From NCBI GenBank assembly GCA_044464485.1, contig JBIQLG010000010.1, forward strand, positions 1 to 64,000: a DNA stretch of 64,000 nucleotides, given 5' to 3'. This DNA comes from Terrimesophilobacter sp044464485. GTDB lineage: Bacteria; Actinomycetota; Actinomycetes; Actinomycetales; Microbacteriaceae. Made by a program: the position numbers and the translations under genes. Positions 7,519 to 15,927 of the stretch are shown in pieces; within the stretch, counting starts at the first letter, position 1; the number at the start of each line of letters is the position of its first letter. The notes beneath the pieces are model-generated. The model ran no database searches, was not told the origin of the DNA, and saw nothing but the letters and a program-made list of their open reading frames with translations.

Positions 7519-7837
7519 TCTTGCGTTCACCGTCCGGCGGTGCGCTCAAAATGTGGCTTATGTCTCTACTGACAGGCGACGACTCCTCCCGCACGGGTTC
7601 GCGCTTGTTCTCGGTGCACCGTCCGCGACCGTGAACGTACCGCGCTACACCCGAGTGTTGACGATCACCGGACGCCACTTCAAGACCTTGCGGAAGCACT
7701 GCCAAGACCATATGTCGCCGAAATGCGGTGCCCGCAGGGGAACCACTTACGGGACGCTCATGTTTCAGGAAGCGGATCGACTTATGGCAAGGCGCGGCAC
7801 TAAGTGCGGTCATCTGATGATGTTTGTCCGTTTCGGT
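7519..7837. other. Intergenic stretch without a recognisable gene
   Basis: About 320 bases between convergent genes. Open frames exist on both strands but have no ribosome binding site, family motif or plausible composition. A degraded mobile-element end cannot be excluded, but no inverted terminal repeats or transposase motifs are seen. Confidence 0.5.
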
Positions 7838-8821
7838 TCACCCGGGGCTGTGCGTCGAGGATGTAACTGAGGCGACCTTCTGGATACGGACTCGAAGCCC
7901 GAGCAGCCGCAGCGAAATGAGGCAACCTGCCAATGTCATCCCGATCAACACGGCTATCCCGAAAACATCCTCAAACGCCCTTCTTCCCATAGTGCTCAAC
8001 GCCACCGCTGCAAAAGGCAAGCCCAAGATTAGGACACTCGCCGCCCACGCCCGCTGGCCAAATAACCGCAGCAATATTGAGGCCGCGACGACGACCACCG
8101 GCGACCAGGCGAGTACCGGCAAGGAGAGTACCGTCCAATTCTCCATCCATGCCGGGTTCTGAAATAGACGATCGTTCGTCAGCTGCGGCAGGAGTAGCAC
8201 AATTAATGGCGGCACGAACCAACAAAGCAACCACCGAACCCCCTTCCGACCGGCCGCTGGGTTTCCGGCCACCACGAGCACAGCAAGCATTATCAGCAGT
8301 CCGTAGAACGTCCATGTGGGCCGCAAGAACATGCCGCTTGCGTCTGCGAACACTCGTGTACCGATCGCCAATGGGATTGTCAACGCGATGATCCACCGGC
8401 CGGCCACAGTGAAGCCGGCTAAGGACACCAGCAGGGCCGCGAGCCACGCGAAGTACAGGAGGATGGCGGGAGAAGCGAAGGGACCGAACGACACCACGTC
8501 GACACCAAACATCGATTCCGCGCGGAGTGGGTTCGACTCCAATTGCATGATTGCGGTGAGCGAGATGGCAGATCCGAGCGCAAGAGCTGCCGTTGACGTT
8601 CGATCGCGTACCGCCGGTGAGACCATCGCAGGAAGCATTCGCATCCTGGTGGACAGGCCATGGGCGGCAAGATTCACCATTTCAGAGATCCGGGGTCGGG
8701 TGCGGTGTTCGGCGTCCGCAACATCCATCAGTGTCCCCACCACGACTTCCTCGTTCGTAGCCCGCCACCATGCCGGATACCACAGTAGGGCCCGTCGGTA
8801 CTGCCGCGTAAGTGTGCTCAC
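7838..8821 (-). CDS. Polytopic membrane protein paired with PadR
   Basis: A 327-residue protein. The N-terminal 60 residues are soluble and begin RQYRRALLWYPAWWRATNEEVVVGTLMDVADAE, a motif common in actinobacterial membrane proteins encoded beside PadR regulators. About seven or eight hydrophobic segments fill the rest. The ATG overlaps the padR stop (8818-8821), so it is the second gene of a two-gene operon. No enzyme or transporter motif is visible; function unknown. Confidence 0.75.
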   Translation of the reverse strand: MSTLTRQYRRALLWYPAWWRATNEEVVVGTLMDVADAEHRTRPRISEMVNLAAHGLSTRMRMLPAMVSPAVRDRTSTAALALGSAISLTAIMQLESNPLRAESMFGVDVVSFGPFASPAILLYFAWLAALLVSLAGFTVAGRWIIALTIPLAIGTRVFADASGMFLRPTWTFYGLLIMLAVLVVAGNPAAGRKGVRWLLCWFVPPLIVLLLPQLTNDRLFQNPAWMENWTVLSLPVLAWSPVVVVAASILLRLFGQRAWAASVLILGLPFAAVALSTMGRRAFEDVFGIAVLIGMTLAGCLISLRLLGLRVRIQKVASVTSSTHSPG

Positions 8822-9153
8822 AGTGCGAACCCCTCACGGTATCGACCTAATAACGCGGTAGCCCTCGCCGCGCGATCCGTGAGACGCGCCGATTCAGTTT
8901 CAAGAGCAGCGGCACCTTGGCTGGTGATCGTGAAATATCGGCGATGCCGCCCGGCGACCACCTCCGTCCCGGACTCCTCCACCCAGCCCTGACGGGCGAG
9001 CCGCTCAAGCGAACCGTACAGCGTGCCCACTTGCAACGTCAGTCTCCCTTCGGACAGTGTGCCCACCTCGGATATCAGGGCATATCCGTGCTTTCGGCCA
9101 CCCAGTAACGCCGTCAGGACGAAGAATGTGGGCTCGCGCATCTCGTTACTCAT
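8818..9153 (-). CDS. PadR-family transcriptional regulator
   Basis: A 111-residue regulator with the PadR winged helix: EPTFFVLTALLGGRKHGYALI, LQVGTLYGSLERLARQGWVEE and GRHRRYFTITSQG. The short length without a long C-terminal domain places it in the smaller PadR subgroup. Co-expressed with the overlapping membrane protein. An ATACT...AGTAT dyad ten bases upstream of the start is a likely autoregulatory site. It is the second PadR/membrane pair in this accessory region but is not closely similar to the first. Confidence 0.85.
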   Translation of the reverse strand: MSNEMREPTFFVLTALLGGRKHGYALISEVGTLSEGRLTLQVGTLYGSLERLARQGWVEESGTEVVAGRHRRYFTITSQGAAALETESARLTDRAARATALLGRYREGFAL

Positions 9154-9162
9154 GACGTGAGG

Positions 9163-9183
9163 ATACTACGGCAACTGAAGTAT
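9163..9183. promoter_or_regulatory. Possible PadR operator
   Basis: ATACT (9163-9167) and AGTAT (9179-9183) form an inverted repeat immediately upstream of the padR start at 9153; TAGTAT on the minus strand may also serve as a -10 box. The stretch 9184-9336 shows no gene. Confidence 0.35.
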
Positions 9184-9336
9184 GTGGCATGCTCTACCGC
9201 GTGTCGTGGCAACCCCAGACCGGCATCCGATGGCAAGCCCACGTGGGCACCACTGGCCAGGATACGAAGTCACGGCAGCACTTCGCGCAGCATCAGGATG
9301 GCAGGCTCGAGTTCGTTGGCCTATGTCGGCTGAGCG

Positions 9337-9933
9337 TCACTTCTCCGCGGTGGGGCGGGTCTGGCCATCCCCGCTAATCGTCAATGCAACGGCAGCTTGA
9401 CCGGCCCTAGTGACGGTAAGTGAGAAGCAGCGCGTTGGGTCTTGGACCAGCAGACCACCATAGAAACTGGTGGGCGCCTCCGCGCAACCATGGGCAACAA
9501 CCTTTGAACTGGTCCATCCTCTCCTAGCGGCAACTGATTCGTCGGCACCAGTCCAAGCGTCCGCGCTGGTCCAGACCAAATACTGCCTACCGTCGTCCGG
9601 CACCTCAAGGGTGACCACCTGCGAGCCTGCGGAGAGAAATAGAGGTGCCTTTCGGAAACTCCATTCCTTCGTAGGCGCCCAGATACCGACGTCCATGGCT
9701 TTGGGAAGAGTCGAGATCGTGTCTCGAAGTGCACTACCCACTCCCTCCGTCAGGAGAAGCGACGGCACTATGGAGCCGGAATTTGCGAATCCATCCGCGC
9801 ACTGTAGCTGAACACTCGAGGCGATGGTCGGCGTGGCGGAGGGTTCGGGCTTGCTCACTTGTGCCGTGCATGCGGTCACCGAAATGAGAATTCCGATCAC
9901 AAAAACCGGTACCGACGCCCGCCAGAGCTTCAT
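9337..9933 (-). CDS. Putative lipoprotein of unknown function
   Basis: A 198-residue protein with a short basic n-region, a hydrophobic core and the lipobox SVTAC, predicting lipid attachment to the outer face of the membrane. The start is taken at ATG 9933 (MKLWRASV); an in-frame TTG at 9945 would add four residues. The mature part holds a Ser/Pro linker and a domain with scattered Cys and Trp (TSADAWTG, VVAHGCAEAP, PTRCFSL). No family recognised, and no neighbouring gene suggests a role. The stretch 9946-10126 shows nothing. Confidence 0.65.
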   Translation of the reverse strand: MKLWRASVPVFVIGILISVTACTAQVSKPEPSATPTIASSVQLQCADGFANSGSIVPSLLLTEGVGSALRDTISTLPKAMDVGIWAPTKEWSFRKAPLFLSAGSQVVTLEVPDDGRQYLVWTSADAWTGADESVAARRGWTSSKVVAHGCAEAPTSFYGGLLVQDPTRCFSLTVTRAGQAAVALTISGDGQTRPTAEK

Positions 9934-10126
9934 CTTTGAAGTCAATCATGATCTAATGCAGGCCGACAATGATCCGACAGCAATTTCATCCTTACATCGG
10001 AGGTTCACCTGACGCCATTTCGCATGGTCGTGAGAGCAGGCTCGACTCGAGGCCACTTTCGACCAAGAAGGGTGCACGCAAGCGGGACGGTAGGTGCGAC
10101 AAGTCCAGTTTTCAGTACGGGATCGG

Positions 10127-11215
10127 TCATTGGTCGCCCGGGAGGACCAGTCGGGTCCAGCGCCAGTCATCTTTTGGCCGGGTCCACTGTTCTCGCCCCT
10201 GATCCCACTCCCGGGCGGCGTCGGTGAGCCAGATAGTCGAGTCTGGTCCCCATCCCCCAATCACGGATCCGTATTCCGCGTCGATGTCGATCAGCTGCGT
10301 TGCCGCAGAGAGGTACCCGACCATGGTGAGGTGCACGGCGTCCCACCGTTCGGAGACGCGCTGCCAGTCCGGGATCAGCCACCTCCCGTCACGACCCGTC
10401 ACACGGAACCAATCGTGACGACGGGAGGCCGTAACCTCCATCGGATACGCCCGGCAGAGGTGAGCCCAGTCATCGGGCGACCGGATCTCGAGCGTCTCAC
10501 CCGCCCCGCGCACGGGGATGACCGTGGCGATCTCCCAGCCGAGGAAGTCCTCCACCAACTCGAGAGCATCCAGGACACTTCCCCTCGTGGTAAGCAGCCT
10601 CTGCGGCACGGACCACCAGGTCCCCGACACATTCGCGCGCGGATCGGCGGGCCACTCACGTGCTGCTCTGGCCTCACCCTCCCGCTGCGCTCGTGTCCAC
10701 TCCGCGAGGACGGCGGCGGGAGCGGATTCCAGTGGCGCCGCGTCGTTGAGCGGACGCCAGTCCACCGCCCACTGCACCGCCCCTCGGGTGGCGGTTAGCT
10801 CAGGGATCGCGGCGACCAGGCGTTCTGCGACGCGCCGCAGAGCGCCCCTCACCACCGGAAGCGCAGCGACAACGTCCTCGCCGTCGGGCTCCTGCCAGTA
10901 CCGAGCGAGGTCGACCGACCACTGCAACGAATCCCGCACGATGTCCACGCGGATCTCTGTCAGGTCGGCGCCGTCGATGAGTGCCGCGACCGCGTCATCG
11001 GTGTACGTCGGATCCTGCTTTCTGTCGGAGGCGTCACCGACGAACCGGAGGAGAACTCCCGGGTTGGGATCTTGCTCGTGCCCGACCCAGAACACCGCGG
11101 TCCGCACCGCCTCGTCCGTGCGCGCCACATACTCCAGACACATCCGACGGCCGCGCGGGCCGCGCACAAGTGCATCCGTGAGATTCGTCATCAGCCCACT
11201 CTGCCCCACAATCAC
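10127..11215 (-). CDS. Uncharacterised protein, 362 residues
   Basis: A soluble, Trp- and Asp-rich protein with no signal peptide or membrane segment. The start is GTG 11215 because GGAGG lies six bases upstream; ATG 11191 is an alternative. Visible blocks are ARYWQEPDGEDVVAALPV in the middle and WRPLNDAAPLE, DWFRVTGRDGRWLIPDW and WTRPKDDWRWTRLVLP toward the C-terminus. It is not an enzyme family I recognise. It stands alone, with about 200 bases before the toxin-antitoxin operon on the other strand. Confidence 0.65.
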   Translation of the reverse strand: MIVGQSGLMTNLTDALVRGPRGRRMCLEYVARTDEAVRTAVFWVGHEQDPNPGVLLRFVGDASDRKQDPTYTDDAVAALIDGADLTEIRVDIVRDSLQWSVDLARYWQEPDGEDVVAALPVVRGALRRVAERLVAAIPELTATRGAVQWAVDWRPLNDAAPLESAPAAVLAEWTRAQREGEARAAREWPADPRANVSGTWWSVPQRLLTTRGSVLDALELVEDFLGWEIATVIPVRGAGETLEIRSPDDWAHLCRAYPMEVTASRRHDWFRVTGRDGRWLIPDWQRVSERWDAVHLTMVGYLSAATQLIDIDAEYGSVIGGWGPDSTIWLTDAAREWDQGREQWTRPKDDWRWTRLVLPGDQ

Positions 11216-11379
11216 ATGATGCCTCCAACGCCGCCACTAGTTCGTACCGGCACGTCACCGCTGGGCCTGAGCGCGAATGGCGGATGGCCACGGACGCGGA
11301 TTCGGGTTAAACGCCGCAACGTAGCGTCGAGGCGCATGCTGTGTCACAAGGGAACCCCTTGCGGGACATCACTCAGCGT

Positions 11380-11397
11380 CGTACAATAAGTTGTACG
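11380..11397. promoter_or_regulatory. Probable YefM/YoeB operator
   Basis: CGTACAA-TA-AGTTGTACG contains the inverted repeat GTACAA-N4-TTGTAC, seventeen bases upstream of the yefM start at 11414. YefM-type antitoxins bind similar TGTACA-centred dyads to repress their operon. Confidence 0.55.
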
Positions 11398-11413
11398 TTG
11401 GAAAGGAAACATC

Positions 11414-11665
11414 ATGCGCACAATGACTTACTCAGAGTCCCGAGCACAGTACGCTGCGACACTTTCCGCTGTAGTCGATGACCGCGAGGAAGTCATCATC
11501 ACCCGCGCCGGCCACGAACCAGTAGTCATTGTCTCGCTAGACGATTATGAGTCATTGAAAGAAACCGCGTACCTGTTGAAATCCCCGACGAACGCCAGGC
11601 GACTTCTCGGTGCAATAGAACGGCTCGAATCTGGTAAAGGTGTCGAGCACGACATCACAGAATGA
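11414..11665 (+). CDS. yefM: YefM/Phd-family antitoxin
   Basis: An 83-residue antitoxin. The N-terminal DNA-binding part (TMTYSESRAQYAATLSAVVDDREEVIITR) and the AGHEPVVIVSLDDYESLKET segment are typical of the Phd/YefM fold. The acidic C-terminal tail (SGKGVEHDITE) would wrap around the toxin. GGAAAGGAAAC precedes the ATG. It is followed by the toxin gene with an ATGA overlap, the usual order and coupling for this system. Confidence 0.9.
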   Translation: MRTMTYSESRAQYAATLSAVVDDREEVIITRAGHEPVVIVSLDDYESLKETAYLLKSPTNARRLLGAIERLESGKGVEHDITE

Positions 11666-11922
11666 AGTTGGTCTGGGACGAGGACGCGTGGGACGACTAT
11701 GAATGGTGGCAGACGCAGGATCGAAAGGTTCTCAAGCGCATCAACATCCTGCTGAGGGACATCGCACGAAATGGAAACGAAGGCATCGGAAAGCCGGAGT
11801 CGTTGAAGCACGGTTTTCATGGCTATTGGTCGCGACGAATCACCGACGAACACCGGCTCGTGTACAAAGTTGACAGCGATGAAATTCGGATTGCCGGATG
11901 CCGCTATCACTACGGTCACTAA
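11662..11922 (+). CDS. yoeB: YoeB-family mRNA interferase toxin
   Basis: An 86-residue RelE-superfamily toxin expected to cleave mRNA in the ribosomal A site. It shows the YoeB hallmarks: a YEWWQTQDRKVLKRINILLRDI start, GKPESLKHGFHGYWSRRITDEHRLVYKV in the middle, and the catalytic C-terminal CRYHYGH with two His and a Tyr. Glu, Arg and His catalytic candidates are all present, so it appears intact. It is coupled to yefM. Located at the end of the accessory region, it may help retain it. The stretch 11923-12107 is empty. Confidence 0.9.
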   Translation: MKLVWDEDAWDDYEWWQTQDRKVLKRINILLRDIARNGNEGIGKPESLKHGFHGYWSRRITDEHRLVYKVDSDEIRIAGCRYHYGH

Positions 11923-12107
11923 TAAAAAGCACCGACCCGCAAGCCGGAAGATGAACAGACACTTCCCCGCGATGCCGCATACATGGAGATAGGCATCACT
12001 AGATGTCGCATGTGCCCCGCCCGACATTAAGCCCGATGGAGGGGCGTCATATGCTCGAGCCAGATGCGGTGTTTTGTCCGAACTGGCGAATCCCGTGACG
12101 TCGCGGT

Positions 12108-12869
12108 TCAGCGCACGTGCGGTTCCATCGCGTCGGTGAGCAGATCGGCCGCGTCGCTCAGCGCCCGCAGCGCGCGGTGCGACCACGCGTTGCTGCTGCA
12201 GCGGCTTTCCGGCCCGGCGACAGTGAGGGAACAGACGATTTCGCCGCCCGAGAAGACTGGGCGCGCGATCGCGATGGCGCCCTGGCTCAACTCACCGCGC
12301 GAGATCGCGTATCCGGTGTCCCGGATTTGCTTCAGGTACTCGAGCAGGGCGCCGCGCGACGGCGTGCGCTCGGTGAAGCGCGGAAAACGCTGCTCGAGCA
12401 CCTTCTCGATGACCGCCTCCGGCGCATAGGCCAGAAGGGTGCGCTGGCCTGCGCCGGCATGCAGGGGCAGCAACTGGTTGATCTTGAACGCGTAGCGCAA
12501 GGGGTGCGGCGAACTCACCTGCTTCAGGCAAATGGCATGCAAACCGGATCTCACGGCCAGAACCGCAGTCTCCGAAGTGCTCTCCACAATCGATTCGAGC
12601 ACCGAGACGCCGATCTCCGCGAGCCGCGTATGCGTCAGGTGCTGCCCGGAGAGGTCGAGCAGCCTCCAGCCCGGCGTGTAGCTTCCGTGGAACTCTTCGA
12701 TCAGCGAAAGTTCCCGCAGGCTCTTGATGTAGCGGTACACCGTGCTGACCGGAATGCCGAGGTCCGCGGCGAGCTCCTCGACGCTGACTTCGCCGGTCGC
12801 AGCGATCCGCACCATGATCGCGAGGCCGCGTTCAAAGGATGTGCGAGGTTCGGGAAAACCGCTGACCAT
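12108..12869 (-). CDS. IclR-family transcriptional regulator
   Basis: A 253-residue regulator with an N-terminal winged helix (ERGLAIMVRIAATGEVSVEELAADLGIPVSTVYRYIKSL, about residues 13-50) and the IclR effector-binding domain (LPLHAGAGQRTLLAYAPEAVIEKVL, then YAISRGELSQGAIAIARPVF). The start is ATG 12869; the frame is open further upstream but runs into hutD coding sequence. It lies four bases after the hutD stop on the same strand, so it probably controls the hut genes here and perhaps hutH 11 kb away. It has no strong ribosome binding site. Confidence 0.8.
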   Translation of the reverse strand: MVSGFPEPRTSFERGLAIMVRIAATGEVSVEELAADLGIPVSTVYRYIKSLRELSLIEEFHGSYTPGWRLLDLSGQHLTHTRLAEIGVSVLESIVESTSETAVLAVRSGLHAICLKQVSSPHPLRYAFKINQLLPLHAGAGQRTLLAYAPEAVIEKVLEQRFPRFTERTPSRGALLEYLKQIRDTGYAISRGELSQGAIAIARPVFSGGEIVCSLTVAGPESRCSSNAWSHRALRALSDAADLLTDAMEPHVR

Positions 12870-12873
12870 GCAC

Positions 12874-13518
12874 TCAGCGTAGGCCAGGGCGGTCCGGCCG
12901 CGACAGCGCGTCGGCCGCACCCGCGACGGCGGCAATCGAGATGACCGCGACGACGCCGTCGGCGGTGATGGCGTGCTGGTGTGCCGCAGACCCCACCACG
13001 GTGTCGTAGCGCCCGAGGTCCACGGCGGCTGCGCGCTCGGACCCGGAGTCGGCGGCGGGCCGGAGCGATGCCTGGCCATGCAGCACAACGCAGTATTGCG
13101 ACCCCTGCATGAGCAGCGGGCGGCGGGCATCCACGTGTTCGATGGTCACGTCGGCGCTCACGGTCCCGGTCCGGGCGATCAGGTTCAGGTCGCGAATCGG
13201 CCCGTGCGGAAGCGCTGCGCTCGTTTCGGCGCCGCCGTCGAACTCGAACGGCCGGTACCGTTCCAGGTTCTCCACCCTGCCATCCACCGTGAGAGTGATC
13301 CCGGCCCCGTCGATGACGGTGAGGATCCTCGTCATCCCGGGGAAGGCCGAGAATGGGCCGGAGCTGTCGACATCCGCGATGCTGAGCCGCCAATCCCAGT
13401 CGTGCTCTGCCGGAATCCATCCTCCGGAGCTGGCGAGGCGCCTGCTCAGGACCTGCCGAGTGACGCCACCGCCGTTGCGCCACGGCTCGGCGGTGAGGTT
13501 CTTCCACGCGATGACCAT
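12874..13518 (-). CDS. hutD: HutD-family protein
   Basis: A 214-residue bicupin-like protein of the HutD family. The N-terminal signature is AEPWRNGGGVTRQVL, followed by WDWRLSIADVDSSGPFSAFPGMTRILTVIDGAGITL and RPFEFDGGAETSAALPHGPIRDLNLI, all characteristic. HutD occurs with histidine-utilisation genes and is thought to limit urocanate build-up rather than catalyse a pathway step. ATG 13518 is used. GTG 13554 lies six bases after a TATTCT -10-like box and could be a leaderless start adding twelve residues. Divergent from the amidohydrolase gene at 13708. Confidence 0.85.
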   Translation of the reverse strand: MVIAWKNLTAEPWRNGGGVTRQVLSRRLASSGGWIPAEHDWDWRLSIADVDSSGPFSAFPGMTRILTVIDGAGITLTVDGRVENLERYRPFEFDGGAETSAALPHGPIRDLNLIARTGTVSADVTIEHVDARRPLLMQGSQYCVVLHGQASLRPAADSGSERAAAVDLGRYDTVVGSAAHQHAITADGVVAVISIAAVAGAADALSRPDRPGLR

Positions 13519-13707
13519 TCCTGAATCAGCAAGGTCATCCCGGGGGTCGGTCACCTGCCCAGAATACGGCGGCGTCGCGCAGTTCGTCCCCTGGTTCGCG
13601 TGCGGCGGGCGCGAGATTCCGGACGGTATCCTGAGGAGCGCGGGCCAAAGCCCGCAACGGATGCGGACGCTCACCCTCGGCTTCACCGGGTCGGCAGAAA
13701 GGCGCCA

Positions 13708-14988
13708 GTGCACATCACGGTCGTTAATTCGTTGCTGGGGGCCATCGACGATATTGGGCGGGATGCGCGCCGCGGCGGCTACTCGCGCCCCGTATATTCG
13801 GAGGCCGAACTGACCCTGCGGGAATGGTTCACCGCGGAGGCCACGGCGCGGGGGCTGGACGTTTCGACGGATGCGAACGGCATCATCTGGGCGTGGTGGG
13901 ATCTGCCGAACGCCGCAGACGCGGGGGATGCGTCGCGCGAGGGTGCCCTCGTCACCGGCTCGCACCTGGATTCCGTCCCCGGCGGCGGTGCGTTCGACGG
14001 CCCGCTCGGTGTGGCCAGTGCTTTGGCCGCCTATGACCTGCTCGCGGCGAGGGAGGCGGCCGGCGAACTCCACCGCACCCGCGCCCTGGCGATCGCGGTG
14101 TTCCCGGAGGAAGAGGGTTCGCGCTTCGGCGTCGCCTGCCTCGGGTCGAGACTGCTCGCCGGCGCGATCGATCCGGTCAGAGCCCTTGCGCTGCGCGACC
14201 GAGACGGAAACACGTTCGCGGACGTCGTCACCGCACAGGGCCTCGACCCCGACCGCATGGGCAGGGACGACGCAACTCTCGCGCGCATCGGCCACTTCGT
14301 CGAACTGCACGTTGAGCAAGGCAGAGGGTTGAACTCGGAGGCGTACACCGATCACGCGGGGCGCGGACCCGCCATCGCGGTGGGCAACAGCATCCTCGGG
14401 CACGGGCGCTGGCGGCTGAGGTTCACCGGTCAGGGCAACCACGCCGGCACGACGCTCATGACCGACCGCGCCGACCCGATGGTTGCCGCCGCTCAGACCA
14501 TCGTCGCCGTGCGCGCGATCGCCGCGGCTCAGAACGATGCCCGGGCGACGGTGGGTCGGATCGAACCCATCCCGGGCGGCACGAACGTGATTGCCTCCAT
14601 CGTGGACATGTGGCTGGACGTGCGGCATCCGGATGATGCGATCACGGCTGCGCTCGTTGAGAAGATCCACCTCGATGCGCAGACCATCGCCGCCGCTGAG
14701 GGTTGCGCGGTGGAGCTCGTCGAGGAGTCGCTGTCGGGCACCGTGCACTTCGATACGACGCTGACCCGGTCGCTCGTCGACTCGGTGCGCGGTCGGGTGC
14801 CGGATGCGCCGCTCCTGCCGACCGGCGCTGGACACGATGCCGGCGTGCTCGCCGCCGTCGTGCCGACGGGGATGATCTACGTGCGAAACCCGTCCGGCAT
14901 CAGCCACTCGCCGGAAGAATTCGTGGAGGATGCCGATGCCGACGCTGGCGCGTTGGCGTTAGCGGAAGCGCTCGCTGACTTGCTCTAA
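13708..14988 (+). CDS. Zn-dependent amidohydrolase, allantoate/N-carbamoyl-amino-acid type (M20 family)
   Basis: A 426-residue enzyme of the hydantoinase/carbamoylase branch of M20 peptidases, the group with AllC and HyuC. The metal-site motifs are TGSHLDSVPGGGAFDGPLGV (His and Asp ligands), FPEEEGSRFG and GNHAGTT, with AGHDAG and ISHSPEE near the end, so the active site looks complete. GTG 13708 follows AGAAAGG by six bases. In actinobacteria such genes are often found beside hut genes, where N-formylglutamate or a related intermediate has been suggested as substrate. Here it is divergent from hutD. Allantoate or N-carbamoyl amino acids remain possible because no purine genes are nearby to decide. 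Confidence 0.75.
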   Translation: MHITVVNSLLGAIDDIGRDARRGGYSRPVYSEAELTLREWFTAEATARGLDVSTDANGIIWAWWDLPNAADAGDASREGALVTGSHLDSVPGGGAFDGPLGVASALAAYDLLAAREAAGELHRTRALAIAVFPEEEGSRFGVACLGSRLLAGAIDPVRALALRDRDGNTFADVVTAQGLDPDRMGRDDATLARIGHFVELHVEQGRGLNSEAYTDHAGRGPAIAVGNSILGHGRWRLRFTGQGNHAGTTLMTDRADPMVAAAQTIVAVRAIAAAQNDARATVGRIEPIPGGTNVIASIVDMWLDVRHPDDAITAALVEKIHLDAQTIAAAEGCAVELVEESLSGTVHFDTTLTRSLVDSVRGRVPDAPLLPTGAGHDAGVLAAVVPTGMIYVRNPSGISHSPEEFVEDADADAGALALAEALADLL

Positions 14989-15000
14989 GGGAGCGGTGCG

Positions 15001-15927
15001 CTACCCGCGGCGGAACACCTCGGCGGCGATGACGAGGTCCTCCCACGGCATCCCCGAACTCTTGAACACTCGAGTTCGCGTGCGATCGACCTCGACAGCG
15101 CCGGTCACCAGCTCGCGAATCGTCGAAACGTGATCGAGCGTGATGGCACCTTCGCCCACGGCCATCATGATGTCCCCGCCCTCGATCTGCACGTGGCCGA
15201 GATCCTCGACAATCACTTGCGAGCGAGCGATGAGCCCCGAGTCGAGTTCGCGCGCGTCGAGTTCGTGGCTGCCGACCGCCATGACGCACGAGTCGATGGG
15301 CGCCAGAGAACCGTCAAACACCGGCTCCCGCGCGGTTGTCGCCGCGACAATGAGCTGCGCATCCTTCACGTCATCCGCTGAGCCCACGATTGTGGGGATG
15401 CCCGATTCCGTGACCTGATCAGCAAGAACTTGCGCACGGTCCTTGTTGCGGGCGACCAGGGTGATGCGCTTGATGTCCCGGATCGAGCGCAGCGCCTCCA
15501 CGTGACCCCACGCCTGCGGGCCGTAACCGAAGATGACCGTGTGCTCGCACTCTTCCGGCGCGAGCAGGTCGGCGGCGGCGGCCGACACCGCAGGCGTGCG
15601 CAGCGTCGTGAGGGCGACGCCGTCCATGATCGCGATCGGGGTCAGTGTTGGCGTGTCAAAGAGCAGGTAGTGGCCCTGAATACGTTCGAGCCCCAACTCC
15701 GGGTTCCCGGGCGCGACCGTCACGACCTTCACGCCGAGGAACTCCTCGCTCTGCGTCGGCATGAGCAGCACCTGGCCTTTGTGCACATTGTCGATGTGCT
15801 TGGGCAGATCCTTCGCGGGGTCGACGCCCGCGCGCAGGTTGCGGTGGTACGCCTTCACGGCGTCGCCGAAGCTCACGCGGCGGTACACCTCGTCGGCGGA
15901 AATCCAGGGAATCGTGGGGGTTGTCAT
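15001..15927 (-). CDS. Ornithine cyclodeaminase/mu-crystallin-family reductase
   Basis: A 308-residue NAD(P)-dependent enzyme. The Rossmann motif is VIFGYGPQAWGHVEALRSI (about residues 125-143), and the substrate-side Lys is in the KVVTVAPGNPELGL region. In clusters with proline racemase-like genes, these proteins commonly act as delta-1-pyrroline-2-carboxylate reductases, turning the product of 3-hydroxyproline dehydration into L-proline. The start ATG 15927 overlaps the racemase stop (ATGA), so both are made together. True ornithine cyclodeaminase or alanine dehydrogenase activity is less likely in this setting. Confidence 0.75.
   Translation of the reverse strand: MTTPTIPWISADEVYRRVSFGDAVKAYHRNLRAGVDPAKDLPKHIDNVHKGQVLLMPTQSEEFLGVKVVTVAPGNPELGLERIQGHYLLFDTPTLTPIAIMDGVALTTLRTPAVSAAAADLLAPEECEHTVIFGYGPQAWGHVEALRSIRDIKRITLVARNKDRAQVLADQVTESGIPTIVGSADDVKDAQLIVAATTAREPVFDGSLAPIDSCVMAVGSHELDARELDSGLIARSQVIVEDLGHVQIEGGDIMMAVGEGAITLDHVSTIRELVTGAVEVDRTRTRVFKSSGMPWEDLVIAAEVFRRG

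Noticed and set aside
7337..7813. Minus-strand open frame across the small membrane-protein gene and the gap after it
   Set aside because: No start signal, no family features, and it conflicts with the 7273-7518 gene, which has a strong ribosome binding site.
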